DNA from: Paramecium pentaurelia
Lineage: Eukaryota > Ciliophora > Oligohymenophorea > Peniculida > Parameciidae
Direction of reading: 5' to 3'
DNA: 64,000 nt
NCBI GenBank assembly: GCA_905183005.1
Contig: CAJJDO010000141.1
Location: forward strand, 187,910-251,909
The first letter of the stretch is position 1; each line of letters begins with the position of its first letter. A program made the position numbers and the translations under genes. This document shows positions 37,321-50,539 of the stretch, piece after piece. The notes below the pieces were generated by a model. It was not told the origin of the DNA and did not search any database. It was given only the letters and a program-made list of their open reading frames with translations.

Positions 37321-38361
37321 ATGAATTTAGATGATATCTATAATTGGTAAACTTTATAAGTTATTGATAGGATTCTGAGTCATAAAAATAACTATCCTGG
37401 TAAGCATTAAGAATCTTAACCAAGAACTATATAATCATACAAACCTTTAGAAGCAAAAGCACAAGTAATATTTATTCTTTATTCTAATAGTTTCATATTG
37501 TTATTAGGGCTACTGCTGAATATATTAAAGAGAAAATGCTCAATGGAAATGTAATAATGTTTTATAATTTGAAAGGGTGTTAATTTAAAAGAATTTGGAG
37601 CATTTACAATGGAAATAATATCAGATTATGTTAAACCATTATAACATTCTGGTTTTAAAATGACTGAAGATTTAGATATTCAAAGAGCTGATCGTAAACA
37701 TGTACACACAATTAGGTATTTGAAGTTTATTATTCAGACCATGTTTTATTCCAGATAATTAATTCAAATACTTCCTATAGAGATATCCTGGAAAAGAAGA
37801 AGTTTCTAAACCTTCGAGTCAACATTCAATTTATTAAAAAGGATTTGGAATGAATTTTTGTAATGCAGGACCAATAGCTGCTTCTTGGTAATAATTGATG
37901 ATAGATTATATTAGTTATTTAGGTAAAGATGTTGTATAATCTATACATTACTATTTAATTAAGGCAATATAAGATTTAACTAGACTTGGACATGATTTAC
38001 ATATTGATTTTGGATTTATTAAAATAAGTGTCTTAAATAAAGATCTAAAATATAAATATGAATAATCATTTATTAATATGTTGAATTAGACTGATTACGA
38101 ATTAAAAGTAATTTACTAACTCATTGTTTGTAGATGCGTAAGTCAGATATGGCTACATCTCAACATTGGAGGACTACTTAAGAAGAGAAATGGTCTAAAA
38201 GTACTTTAAATAATTTACTTACCAGACCAAATCCTACTCAAGTTTAAGAAAATTATGAAAAATCAATGGCTCTTAAAATTATGTCATTAGATCTCAATAC
38301 TGCTGAATAAACACATTATAGTAAAAATTAGAAAGTTAAATTACCAGCTTTAAATAAATGA
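37321..38361 (+). CDS. CCDC81-like HU-domain protein
   Basis: About 320 residues. CCDC81 proteins carry eukaryotic versions of the bacterial HU DNA-binding fold and localise to centrosomes and basal bodies (family knowledge). Introns of 26 nt (near 37468-37493) and 25 nt (near 37551-37575) restore VIRATAEYIKEKMLNGNGVN then LKEFGAFTMEIISDYVKP, the first HU-like domain (I-x-x-x-x-x-Y-I-x-x-x-x-x-x-x-G-V-x-x-x-x-F-G-x-F). A second follows: CQQLMIDYISYLGKDVVQSI then LTRLGHDLHIDFGFIKISVL. The C-terminus is polar. Consistent with a basal-body or ciliary role in a ciliate. The kinesin gene converges 46 bp downstream. Confidence 0.8.
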
Positions 38362-38407
38362 ATTAAAATTTAAAAAAAAATAAATAAATAAATAAAATCA
38401 AAACATT

Positions 38408-40670
38408 TCATATTTAAATATTATTCTCTATACAAGCCATATATAAATGATGTGAAAACTATTATAATTCTTATTTTTATTTTGATACTAAAAAATATTA
38501 AATAACAAAAGTACTTTAATCTAAATTTTTCATATATTTATTTAATTCTTTTTCATAAATTTAATTTCTTTATTCTTATCTAAATAAATTTCTTTTTAAT
38601 TCATCTTTTGTTGGACTCTAATAGAGTCTCTATCTTTTTTTAATTAGAGATTCTTATTTATTTGATTTTTCAGAATTCATTTTCCATAAACTATATAAAT
38701 TTATATAAAATTATACTTTTCTTTTTTTTCATCATTTTAAATTTCACTTAATTTTTCTTATAAATCAAATATAGATTTATGGAGTACAAAATTAGCTCTC
38801 TCTAATTCAGTATATTCTTATTCTTTTTTATCCAAAAAATTACGTAATATCATATTCTATTTAGTTTATTCAATTAATTATGTTTATAATGTAGCTTTAA
38901 TAATATAATTAAATTTATACTTAATAGAGTTAAAGTTTCCAAATATTGATTTGTTTTTTATAAACTTTTTTATAACCAAGTTTTTGTTTCTTTTTGATTA
39001 TCATTTTATAAATCTAAATCTTTATTTGATTAAAATTTTAATTTCTTAGCAGGTGTAAATTCTTTATTTTTTTTAATTCCTGAAACCATATCTTTAACAT
39101 CTTATATTTCATATGAAAATTTATTTTTCATTTCACTTATCTATTATTTTAATGAAATATTTTCTTATTCTAATACTTTTATTTATTAATCAGCTTCACA
39201 ACTATCAGTTTAAGTTATACATTCAACCATTAATTTTGGATTCAAAACTCCTTTTGTTTCTACAATATTTCTAAAATAATTTAAATAATTTGAATTTTCA
39301 TTTGAAGTAGCAATTAATTCTTAATTACATCTTTATAATTAATTAATTTAATCTTATAAACGTTATTTATCTATATTTAATTCAGTTATAGTTTTTAATT
39401 GATCTTCAATTAAGATATTCTTTTCTATAACCAATTCCTTTATTTATTTTATTGTATTTTATTCATCTAAACTTTAATTTTTATAAAAGTCTAATTGTTA
39501 TTATACTTCTTATAATTATGTTTAATATGTTTCAACTTATTCAATCATTTCATTATAAGCCTCACTTTAAAAATTATTAGATTCTTAAATTTCATTAATA
39601 TTGACTGTATTTTTCAAAGCACCAGCAGACATACCAAATCTCATTGTATTAACAGATTCTAAATAATTTTCATTATTTTAACTAATAGTTAATAGCATAA
39701 CAGTTAAAGAATTACCATTCAAACTAGGTTTTAGTATTTTTGTTAATTTAGAATCTCTAAAATTTACATATTAATCTTTTTTATTTTCTTTAAGTTTTGA
39801 AACTACATTTTAAAGTGCTAATAAACTTTTATTAATTAAAAATCCTTCTTTTCTTCTTAAACCTTCAGCTTGAGTTTTTGATAATCCTTCAGAACCAGCT
39901 AAATCAACCAAATGTAAATGAGAATTACGAATAATAAATGGTGGACATTTCTATCTTGTTTCTATTGCTATTTATAAAATAACATGAGATCTAGAAGAAT
40001 TGTCATTCATTTTAGTTTCTCCAAAATGTCTTTATTCTTCACCTAATTTACTAAAAATAAATAAATTAAATTAAATACAAAATTTCTTCAAATTAATTTA
40101 AAGAATTGATGGTTTCCCATTTATATTCATTAGATATATTGGGTTTCATTTCTTAAAGATCTTTAATCAAGAGATCATAAATATTTTCATTATAAATCTC
40201 AATATACGATATTTTTAATGTACAATATGTATCTGTAATCTATTATCAAGATGAATTTAAACTTTATTGATTGATTAAAGTAGATAATCGATTGATAATT
40301 AAATAAGTCCTGGTTCTTTATTGCTACCTTTCATTGTATATGTTTTTCCTGAACTTGTTTATCCATAAGCACAAATTGAGCCATTATATCCTTAAAGACA
40401 TTTCTATACTATTGGTTATACCATTTTAGTGAATATATCCTTAGAAGATGCTGATTCATCAAAAACCTATTTTTATTATGATAATTATACATTATCAAAT
40501 GAAAAGCGCTCATTAGATTTTTTTACAATTACTGATTTCTCGTTGACAATATTACATATTTTATCATTAGATTCAGTAGGTCTTAATCTCAAACCAACTA
40601 ATACATTTTCAACATGTGGTTCATTATACTTAGTCTTTGTTTATTATTCTACACCTTTGATGTTACTCAT
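38408..40670 (-). CDS. Kinesin with N-terminal motor, possibly kinesin-7-like
   Basis: About 720 residues. The motor starts VENVLVGLRLRPTESNDKIC, followed by the P-loop GYNGSICAYGQTSSGKTYTM (G-Q-T-x-S-G-K-T, intact), switch-like RSHVILQIAIETR, the Walker-B-like HLVDLAGSEGLSKTQAEGLR, and LNGNSLTVMLLTISQNNENY with LESVNTMRFGMSA. The GYNG-SI-AYGQT pattern resembles CENP-E (kinesin-7). Downstream is a long coiled coil rich in Gln/Glu/Lys. Short introns occur in the motor (near 40050-40080) and near the C-terminus. The stop at TGA 38410-38408 follows a 27-nt intron that keeps the frame. Transports along microtubules; cargo unknown. Confidence 0.9.
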
Positions 40671-40837
40671 TTTAAATTTAAATTATATAAAAACACATGA
40701 ATTTCAAAATAATTCACTTAATTATTAAATGAACATTTCATAAATACAAACAGATTTAATATAAAAAATCTAAGAAATTAAAATAAAAAAGGATGATTAG
40801 ATTAATAATTTCTTTATATAAAGATTAGTTATTTATT

Positions 40838-43800
40838 TCAATGATTTTGTGAATCATTACTAAGATAGCTTACATTTAAATTGTCTTTTATTTAGTCATT
40901 AAGTCTACAATTCTCTTCCATTAATGCTGAATTACTTTTAGTTAATCGATCAATCTATTCTTCTAATTATTTAACTAAATTTATTTGATAATACTACTTA
41001 ATTTTTATAATTCCAAGATTTCTGCTCTATTTAATTCTAATTCATTTTATAATTGAATAATAATCTCATCCTTATTTTAAGTTACTAAACTTCCTTAACC
41101 TTTCAATTAATCTTATAACAATTATATCTATTCTTCTAATTTCTTATTTTTTCTATTATTCTAATTCACTTAACTGTCTTTAAGAGATAATTATTATGAT
41201 TTTCTTAAAATCTCATTTTCAAGAGTCTCTATTTTACTTTAATATTCAGATATCTATTATTCATATTTTTAATTTTATTCTTTAAGTATAAGAGTTTCAT
41301 CCTATAATTATTATGTAAGCTAACTTAATTCTCCCTCTTTCTATAAATCAGAAGAATCTAAATTTTGAATTTTCATTTTTTATAAATTTTTGATTAATTC
41401 ATCTTATTCTTAAATCTATTCATTCAATTATTAATTTTATTATAGTAATTCTTCTAATTATTACTACAATTCTACTACTTTAGTTATTTATATTCTAATT
41501 TCATTATTTAATCTTTAATTTGATTATTCTACACCTTATTTCCTAAACAATTCTTCCTCTAATTTATCAATTTATTGTTAATATTCATTTCTAAGATTTT
41601 AAGAAGGTAAAATTGAATTTTTTTTATCTTCTTAAACTAATTTCTCTAGTTTACTATTTAATTCAGAAATTTATAGTTAATTTGAATTAGAAATATTCTA
41701 AATTTACTATTCATATTCTACCTTTTATTTATTAATAACTTATTTTAATTAATCAATTTCTTATTTTTAATTTTTATTTTCTTAAATATATTCCTACAAA
41801 GTTTATTCATATTATTAATATTAAGATTATCTTTTTCTATCACTTTCATAAATATCTTATGATTAATATTAATTTTATAAAATTAAATCATTATCTGTAT
41901 TGAATTTTGAATTAAAGCTTTTATTTATTAAATAAGTTTCTGAACTTCTATCTAAAGAAAATGATCTATCCTATATTTCTCTTAAATCATCATTCAATTT
42001 ATTAATTTAATGTAATAATCCATTATTTTATTAAGTTAATATTTTAATTTTTTCTTGTTATTATTCTATTATTTGATTCTTTTAATTTATAGTTTATTCT
42101 TATTATGTTATTTTTTCATTTAAGTTTTGATCAAAAGGTTTACATTATGAATTATTCTTTGATCTTACTGGAGATTTCTCTCTTGTAATACTAAGAATTT
42201 ATTATTCCATTTAAGTAAATTGTTCTTATACAATCTCAAATTATTGATGTAATTAATCTTTCTCTAGAGTTTCTTAATTAATTTATTTATTTAAATTAGG
42301 AATAATTTCATTTAAATATTTATTATTTTCTTAACTTAATTAAGATATTTACTTATTTAAAGTATTGATTTATTGATTATTTTTTTAAATTTATTCTTCA
42401 AGATTCTTGACTTTTATAATCTATTATTATATATCATTATCTTTATTTTAAATTTAAACTGTCAACTCACTAACCTTTTTTTTTTAATTTGTTTATTTTT
42501 ATTATTCATTATCAAGTTCTTTACTCAAATACTAACTTTCTTATTAAAGCTATTTAATTTTTTGATCTTTTTCTTTTAGTAATATTTGTAATTCTTGTTT
42601 ATATTATTCACTAGAATGTAATTTAACTTCAAATTCATCCTTTTTATTTTATGAAATCTCTAAATTATTTTTTAAATTCTCAATAAGTTTAGATTATTAT
42701 TCATATGAAAGAATTAATTTAGACTTTTCTTATTCCATTAATTATAATTTTCTTAAAGATTCACTTAATTCTTTATCTTTTCCAATTTATTAGAGATTTA
42801 ATAATTCTTGTATTTTAATATTAAATTATTAGTTTTCTCTTTATAATTTTTCACATTCCTATTATAATTACATTTTCAATTTTGTAATTGTATTATTATT
42901 TTCAATTTAATCATTCAAATCTAATTATAAATCATCCATTTGCTATTGTTATTTTTGAATAATAATAGATAACTCTTAATTTTTTTAATTTAATTCTTAA
43001 TTAATTTTCTTTATTTAAATTAATTCATTTTCTTAAATTGATAATTTTTCAAATTATTTTAATTATTATTCTTTTTTCATTTTTTCAACTTATTATTAAC
43101 TTTATATAAATTCTCTTTTATAAAATTCAGAATCATCTATAGTAACTTGTAATTTAGTCTTAATCAATTATATTTCTCTTTAATAATTAGCTATTTCATC
43201 TTCTAATTTAATCATTTTAGAATTATCTTATTATTTAATTGCTTATGATTCCATAATTTAAATTTAATTTCTAAGTGTTTATATTTCATTTTATAATTCT
43301 TAATTTTCATTTTCTCTTATATCAATATGAGATTTAGAAAATGAATTAGAAAGACTAGCCATTCTTAACTCTTACAATTCAAAATTTAAATTATTTAATT
43401 GTAATGCAAGTCCTTTATTTTATTATATCAATTATTCTACTTAATTAGATTTCATAAATAAATCTTCTTCTTATTATTTATTTATTAAATCTTTCTTTCT
43501 TAATTCTTCTTATATTTTAATAATATTTTAATCTTTCTCTCTTAATTATTCAATTAATTTATTAATTTATGTTTCAAGTCTTGATTTAATTGAATTGTGT
43601 ACTTCATTAATATTTTTATTTTCTAATCCTAATTTACTAATTACTTATTATAATTCTTCCATATTATTTTGACTATTAGTTTAAATAATCTTTAATTAAT
43701 GAGTTTTATCTGCTAATTAATTTTTTAATTATGCAATTTCATTATCTTAACTTTAATATTATTTCTTTTCAGTTTAATTTATTATTATTGATTCAGAATA

Positions 43801-46800
43801 CTATTTAGAATATGCTATTTCTCTTATAAGTTTATTATTTTCAAATTTTAGATCAGATAATTAAGTTTATTAATTTCTAATTTCAGTATCATATTATAAT
43901 TATAATTTTTAAATTTATTAATTTAATTATCTATTTTCATTTTCTAATTTCAAAATATCTTATTATTTTAAATTATTATCATCTAATTTATTATCATTAA
44001 TTATAACTTTATATCTACTATCACTTAAAGATATATTTTATAATTATTAATTTAATTTATCAATTTAATTTTATAATGTTATAATTTATCTTGAATGTTA
44101 TTCTTTATTAGATATCAATTATTAATTTAATATATCCTTATCATTTTAAAGAGATTTAATTTATTCTTAAAATTTATTTAGATCATTAATTTTTTATTGT
44201 TCTTATCTAATTTCTAATTTTAATTATTAATTTTCATTAAATAACAATTCTTTTTAATTTTCTAATAATTTATATTCTTTTGCTTCATATATTTTTGATC
44301 CTAAAATACTTTCACTTATTGATAAGTTACTTTGATTTAAATCTTTAAAACCTTATGATTATAATCTTATTATTTCTTCAGTTAAATTTTTATTTTATGT
44401 TTATAATTATTGAATTTATACACTGAATTATCTTTCAGCACTTTAAGGAAATAGTTTAAGTGTTCTATTTTCTTCTTATAATTACATTTATTTTTATTTT
44501 AATTCAAATATAGAATTTTCTAATTATTTAATTTTTCCATTTAAGTATTCTTTATCTTACATTAATGTAGAATAATCATCTCTTAATTAAATATTCTCTC
44601 TCATTAAATTATCTTTAGTTTTTTAATAATCATCAATTTAATTTTAAAGTAATTTAACTTCATTATTATCTGAATTATTATATTATATATCTCTTATTTA
44701 ATTTTTATATTTTACAATTTCTTATTCTAATATTTTAATTTTATCTAATTATTAAATATCTTTTTATAAATGAATATCTAATTTAGATTATATTTCATCA
44801 TTTTTTCTTTTAAGAATAATCAATTATTATTCTAATTCTTTATATTAATCACTATTGAATATTTTAGAATTAAACATATTATCAGAAAAAGATTTAGATA
44901 AATTAATATCAGCTAAATTTCTTATTTATTCAGTTAAATGTGTATTCTCTTCAACTAATCTTTTATTTTATTTAATTAATTATTCAAATTATTTTTTTAT
45001 TTGATTAGAATCTTATAAATCATTTGTTAATTTTTCTATTTTCTTTTTCATTTTTTAAATTTCTAAATTATGTATTTATTACATTCTTTCAATTTATTAT
45101 TCTAATTAATGATTAACAACATTATCTTAAATTTATGAATCTTTCATTATTGAACCTTATAATATAGATGAATAATCAAATTTCTCTCTTAATTATCTAA
45201 TCTCTTCAAATAATTTCAAATTTTCTTCTAAATATCGTTTATTAGCTTCAGTTAACTTCTATATTTATAAATCTTTATCCTATTATTATTTTTATGGTTT
45301 TGGTTATTTCTTTTTTGATAATTCTTCTTCTAAAATAGAGATTTTTTTCAATAAATATTAATTCTCTTATTCTAATTATTCAATTTTAGTTTTCATAACA
45401 GGATCTTCCATCATAGACATAGACATACTGATTCTACTCATATTTTTCATCATTTCTAATTCCAATTATAATTCTTTAATCTTATTTGTTTATGTTGCTA
45501 TTTCTTACATTAATTTCTAATTAACTTATATTAATCTTTCTTTTTCTACATCATTATTTTAACTTGTTCTTGATGATTAACCAAATTTTTAATATTTATT
45601 TAATTCTTCTTATAATCTTAATTTCTCATTATTACATTCTTATAACATATCTTAATATTATTTGAGTTTCAATTCATCAATAAATTAAGATTAAGATAAT
45701 GATTTATCACATTTATCATTCTTTTCATTTAAAGCCATTGTTAATCTACTATTTTAATTCATTAAATCAGTTTCTCTCTATTTTAAAGAATATACTTCAT
45801 TTTTCAATGATTATATTAATCTATCCATACTATCTAATTAATCTTTTGATGCAGTATTAGATCTACCATTAATTTCTATTATATTATTATTCATTTAATA
45901 CCTAATTCTTTATTGTCTTTAATTAATTTATCAATTTATTATTAAAGTTTCTGTTTCTCATTTTAAACTTAAATAACTTCCTATTTTAATTATGTTATTT
46001 AAATTTAATTATTTGTTCTAAAATCTTAACTTGTAGCCATCATAATATTATTTTGAATAGGTTCAAATTTCTTAATTGGTATAACTGATTTCTCATTTAT
46101 TAATTACAATAATTAAGCATTCAATAATGATTAAAAATTTACCTATTTCTAATTCAATTTACCTATGTTATAAGCTATAAATTTTAAATGCACTCTTTTT
46201 AAAGATTACATTGAAATAAAGAAAGCACAAAATGCATCTAATTTATACTTACTTATATTACCTTTATCATCTTTACATTTAAATTTCATTATTTAATTGT
46301 TAAACTAAACTTATAGTTAATTCTAATTAGACAGAATACATTAATCTCCATATTATATTTTTTATTAGTTTGTACTATTTTCTAAATACTCTAAAGAGAA
46401 TATCCAATTTTAATCATTACAATTTATCTATTATCTAATATAATCATCTCTAATAATTACTTCATGTTATTATGATATAATTATGAGAGTTTATTTTCTA
46501 ATTAGCTAGAAATTTGAATTTTTTAGAATTCTATTATAGCCTATCCTTCATAGCCTGATTCGAATGGTTGTACAATTGCCTCAATCTTATAACCAATATC
46601 GAATATGCTACAAGGATAAATATTGCCCTATGTCTCAATCTTAATTCGTTCATTATCTGATTTTTTAAACCATTAAAATTTGCATCCTAATGGGATCTAG
46701 TTAATTTTTGATGAGAACGCATTTATAGTAATATTTGTTGTTTCATTTAATTATGATGCCAAGATTTCTAGATGATAGTTAAAGTTCCCCTTAATTTAAT

Positions 46801-46807
46801 AATTCAT
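40838..46807 (-). CDS. Giant coiled-coil protein with an AIR9-like N-terminal domain
   Basis: About 1,950 residues, the largest gene here. The frame starts at ATG 46807-46805 with a beta-rich domain: NYHLEILASQLNETTNITIN, LGCKFQWFKKSDNERIKIE, YPCSIFDIGYKIEAIVQPFE then GYEGQAIIEFQK. The W-x-x-x-x-x-x-x...Y-x-x-x-x-D-x-G-x-x-I...G-x-x-G-x-x pattern recalls the Ig-like A9 repeats of the microtubule protein AIR9. A middle segment (YKLDAFCAFFISMQSLKRVH) and then about 1,700 residues of uninterrupted coiled coil follow (e.g. LKQEVIQVQNEKQKLQQQID, KIKELQLELEMMKNMSRISM), largely one exon, ending SYLSNDSQNH and TGA 40840-40838. It probably spans a cytoskeletal structure. The glutamine content owes much to TAA/TAG codons. 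Confidence 0.87.
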
Positions 46808-46816
46808 ATTAAATAA

Positions 46817-47311
46817 ATGTTATTTTAAGACGACTCAGATTTTTACATTAAACCAAATGCCTTCCTTAAACTGCTCAAGTAAGGAAAACCAAAAACTACA
46901 GAGATGTGTAAAAGAAAACCATAAAATGTGGTAGCGAATAAAAAATAATTGAACATATTACACTTCTCCAAACCTATGTTCTTATTGTAAATTCCAGAGG
47001 AGTCTAAAAGTAATAGAAACTTTAGTAACAATACTTGTCGTAGTTGGAATACTCAATCACATACTCCTGATAGAAGAAAAATATTATTAACTTCACCAAA
47101 AGAGTCTCGTCTCGGTTACAAGATATAAAATAATTAAGATTATGAAGTACCTTATGAAATCCATACTTAAATGCCTACTTCTTAAATCAATCCAAAATAT
47201 GTAATATAATAAAAACAAGGTTGTGGATTGAGTAGACTACCTAATTTTAAATTATAAATAATCAATCAATTTCCAAATCTAAGATAATAAATGATGATGA
47301 AATAATAATGA
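46817..47311 (+). CDS. Small basic protein, unknown
   Basis: Intronless, 164 residues, ATG 46817 to TGA 47309-47311. It starts MLFQDDSDFYIKPNAFLKLL and continues basic and Ser/Asn/Pro-rich (SKSNRNFSNNTCRSWNTQSH, TPDRRKILLTSPKESRLGYK), ending QQMMMKQQ. TPDRR and SPKE look like proline-directed phosphorylation sites. I recognise no family. Its start is only 9 bp from the divergent start of the giant coiled-coil gene. Confidence 0.72.
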
Positions 47312-47312
47312 T

Positions 47313-47332
47313 TATATATATATATATATATA
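47313..47332. repeat. (TA)n run
   Basis: About ten TA units between the stops of the small basic gene and COX11. Simple-sequence DNA in a 28-bp convergent spacer. Confidence 0.6.
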
Positions 47333-47339
47333 ATTAGAT

Positions 47340-48285
47340 TCAATTTTTTGATTCTTATTACTCCTTTTATGCTTCAGCAGCTTCTAAAGGATTATCATAT
47401 GCCCATTCATCAAAATCTTCAATTTCTTGATCTGTAAATTTAGTACTCTAATATATTTCGAATTAATAAATTACTTTTATTTTTTTCAATTCACCATCAC
47501 TTAATTCACCTGATTTTTTTGCATCTCTTAATTTTTATAATATCATTTTATTTTTCTTTACTGTCTTATATTCATTCTCTGCTAATTATGCTAGTTCCTA
47601 ATTTTTGGCTTTATAGAATTTGTACATAATCTTTATCTAAATAAAATTAAATAAAGAATTTATACATCTTCACATTTTTTTAGAAGTGGGTCTTCATTGA
47701 TCTCTGGTTCTAAATAAAAGTAAATGGGTAATTAGAGTTCTTCCTTTGGATTAAGTAGTTATTAATTAAAGCAGAAACATTGAATTTTTGCAAAATAAAG
47801 TCCTGCATCTTCAGGGAAAATTTAGTAAGTAGCAAAACCTTAAATAATTATTATATAAAAACCTACTACTGCTTAATCATTTCTATTGTAAGCTCTATAA
47901 AAGACTAATGCAGTTTCTCCAGCATGAACAGTAACATTCTATTAAACTGGAAGAAATTCCCAATTGGCTTCAGGATCAGTTTCTGCACCAAACTCAATAT
48001 GATATTTTCTAAAGACATCCACTTAGAAATTATAAGAATGGAAATACATTTTTTGCCTTTCATTGAATAATCCTTTTTATCATAATCTCCTTCCAAACCA
48101 AAATGCTCACACCACAATCTATAAAATGGGACAGCACCAAAAGCACATCCAAAAGCAGCTCCATATAAACCAATATTATATAGTAATTCTTATCGTCTTT
48201 TCTTTTTAAAATCAGACAGATTATGTTAAATGTTAGATCTACTAGAATGTTTGAATGAATAAAATAATTTAGATAGTTTGAACAT
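47340..48285 (-). CDS. COX11: Cytochrome c oxidase assembly protein COX11
   Basis: Copper chaperone that loads CuB of cytochrome oxidase; mitochondrial inner membrane. The N-terminus (MFKLSKLFYSFKHSSRSN) is basic and acid-free, a likely presequence. A weak membrane segment (LYNIGLYGAAFGCAFGAVPF then YRLWC) carries the conserved V-P-F-Y-R-L-x-C. The copper motif CFCF is intact in YFAKIQCFCFNQQLLNPKEE. Also NVTVHAGETALVFYRAYNRN and LPIYFYLEPEINEDPLLK. A 29-nt intron joins an extra, charged C-terminal extension (KFTDQEIEDFDEWAYDNPLE) not found in typical COX11. Introns also occur in the centre. Confidence 0.93.
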
Positions 48286-48324
48286 TATTAATATAAAAAA
48301 TTTGAATAAAAATTGTTAAATTAG

Positions 48325-50539
48325 TCAATCAATCTCAGCCAATAAATCTTCTTCTTCATATTATAATTGATCAACTAATTATTTATGACTAATATCTTCT
48401 TTATTTAAAAACTAATATTATTAAAATAAAATAATTCTTCTTATGCTTCATCAACAATAATATTAGATTTCTAATTCTCTATATTACTAATTAAAGTGAT
48501 TCCTTAATAAACAATCTAAGCCCAAAAAACAAGTTGACTATATATCTCTTTAAGAACATTTAAATATTTATTAAAGACACTCAAGTTTTTTTGGATTAAA
48601 ATTACCTTTGATCAACAAATTAAATAACCACTTTTTGTATTTATTATAAAGCAGTATCAACTAGATCAATTATCTATTTCTGTAATCATTTTTTTGAATC
48701 TGATATAGGATCAACATTTCCAATTTCTTTTATAATATCATTATTAAATCCTAATTTTTTTTAGCAAACATATTAACCATTTCTTCTTCTTAATTAAATT
48801 CTACAACTTCATCTTCAACTTATTATTAAACTTATTCTGTTGATTATTCTTCAAATAGTTGTTTCCAAAATACTTTCTTATCTGATTATTTTTTCATTTC
48901 ATTAACTTTAAATTTAAAAGCAGTTTTTATTTATAAAGTGCTTCTTTAGAATAATTATAAACCTTTATTTCTGGATGTAAATACTCTAAAATAAGAGCTG
49001 ATATAGGATGTAATACATCAGTTCTAGTAATGGCTTTATGCATGACTATTTATTGAAAATATTATCTAGTTGGATTAGCAACATATTTCATTTTAAGAAG
49101 TTCTTCAAATTATCCATCTTCTGTAGGCATCTTTTCTAAATCCATACACTATTAATCATAGTAGAAACTGCCATTTATGATGGAGGAGCAGATCTCTTTA
49201 AAGTAGCAAATTGAAAATGTCTAATATCTTCAGTTGTAGGTAATGAGATCATCCAGAAACACTATGAATTTTTTGATTTATGTGGTAATAACATAATCAA
49301 TTTAGGTGCAGTTTTCTACCTGCCTACAAATCTTGCTATTACTACTTTTCTAATTGCTATTAGTGAAATAACTAGAGCAGCCAAAGCTTTTTGTTTTTTT
49401 TGTTTCTGATTTTCTACTGCCATGACCATATCAACAGTTGATATATAATAATATCTAGGTATATGACATCAATCCACAAAGCCTAATAATTAAAATTAAC
49501 GAGGACATTAATATTTCATTTTATCTATCTTCCATTATTTAATCTACAGGAGCTAGATTTCAACCATATTAATATCCTCTAATAATATTTTCTTATTTTA
49601 TTGGTGTCATATTAGGATCTTCTGGATTATAATAGATAAGATCATTTCTAACATGATTCTTATGAATAACTGTTTGAAATTCACCAAGAGTAGAGTGTTT
49701 CTTAAGATTCGGTAATCTCTCTTCGAAAAATCGTTTATATATGAGTACTTGGATAAATATTTCATCATTAATTAAAAATTCTACTCTGTTTTTTATAAAG
49801 ATCTAGTTTGAAATTAAGAATATAATTCAAATGCAACATTAGCTGGGAATATTCTCATATTATATCTTAATTCTTAAACCATCAAAAATACATAACGAGA
49901 ATTAATAAATTATTCTTAACATTGATATGAAGCTGTAAGCATTCCATTATTAAGAGCTTCAAATTCTTCAGATTTATCAGGATCATCGATATCTCCATTA
50001 TAATCATTCATAAAATCAAGAGCAATAAAATTAATTTTAACATCTACTTTTTCAATCATATTAATTAATTTAGTTATCTATATTTCACTATAATCAGTTT
50101 ATCCACAACCAGCTGTTAATATAAATATCTTCTTTTCAATTTTTTTGTTTTAGTATGATCATCTAATGCATTTACTGCTTTATCCAATGCATCAAATAAT
50201 ATCTCCACCTACTTATTATGCAACATTATAAGATTTCTAAAGAAATCTAAATCTGGAATTGATAAATCTTAGATGTACAATTTTTTACCATCTGGTGCTT
50301 CTTTCAATCCAACTTCATGATTCTTATAATTAAATATCTTTTATTAAATCATCAATCCTAAACAATATACTGCCAATTCTAATCTACTCAAATTCTTATT
50401 TCCACCCTATTAATATTAACTATTCATTGATGCTCCAACATATAATAATATTAAAGAAGCTTCTCTTCCAGATATATTTTCACTTATATTTTTTATGTCT
50501 ACAAATACATTATTAAATTTTTATAATAAAAAATTACAT
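48325..50539 (-). CDS. KU80: Ku80 DNA-end-binding protein
   Basis: Partner of Ku70 in non-homologous end joining. The N-terminal von Willebrand A domain shows ASLILLYVGASMNSQ, LSRLELAVYCLGLMIQQKIF then LYIQDLSIPDLDFFRNLIML, and ILFDALDKAVNALDDHTKTK. The beta-barrel core has HSTLGEFQTVIHKNHVRNDL, ENIIRGYQYG (as in Ku80 IIQGFRYG), FQLLGFVDRCHIPRYYY and WMISLPTTEDIRHFQFATLK (Ku80: LPFMEDLRQYMFSSLK). The charged C-terminus ends QLQYEEEDLLAEID. The exact start is unresolved: ATG 50539-50537 needs an intron I could not place cleanly, and one junction near the C-terminus is off by a base. In Paramecium a Ku70/Ku80 complex is required for precise excision of internal eliminated sequences (published knowledge). 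Confidence 0.85.

Noticed and set aside
40429..40728. Plus-strand open frame of 99 codons
   Set aside because: It lies antisense to the kinesin motor start, which has clear motor motifs on the minus strand.
42373..42579. Very hydrophobic plus-strand frame resembling a membrane protein
   Set aside because: It is antisense to Gln/Lys/Glu coiled coil of the giant gene; complementary codons of such coiled coils always look hydrophobic.
47313..47332. (TA)n runs as telomeric or origin repeats
   Set aside because: Paramecium telomeres are G-rich (mix of GGGGTT/GGGTTT); simple TA runs in short spacers are ordinary for this base composition.
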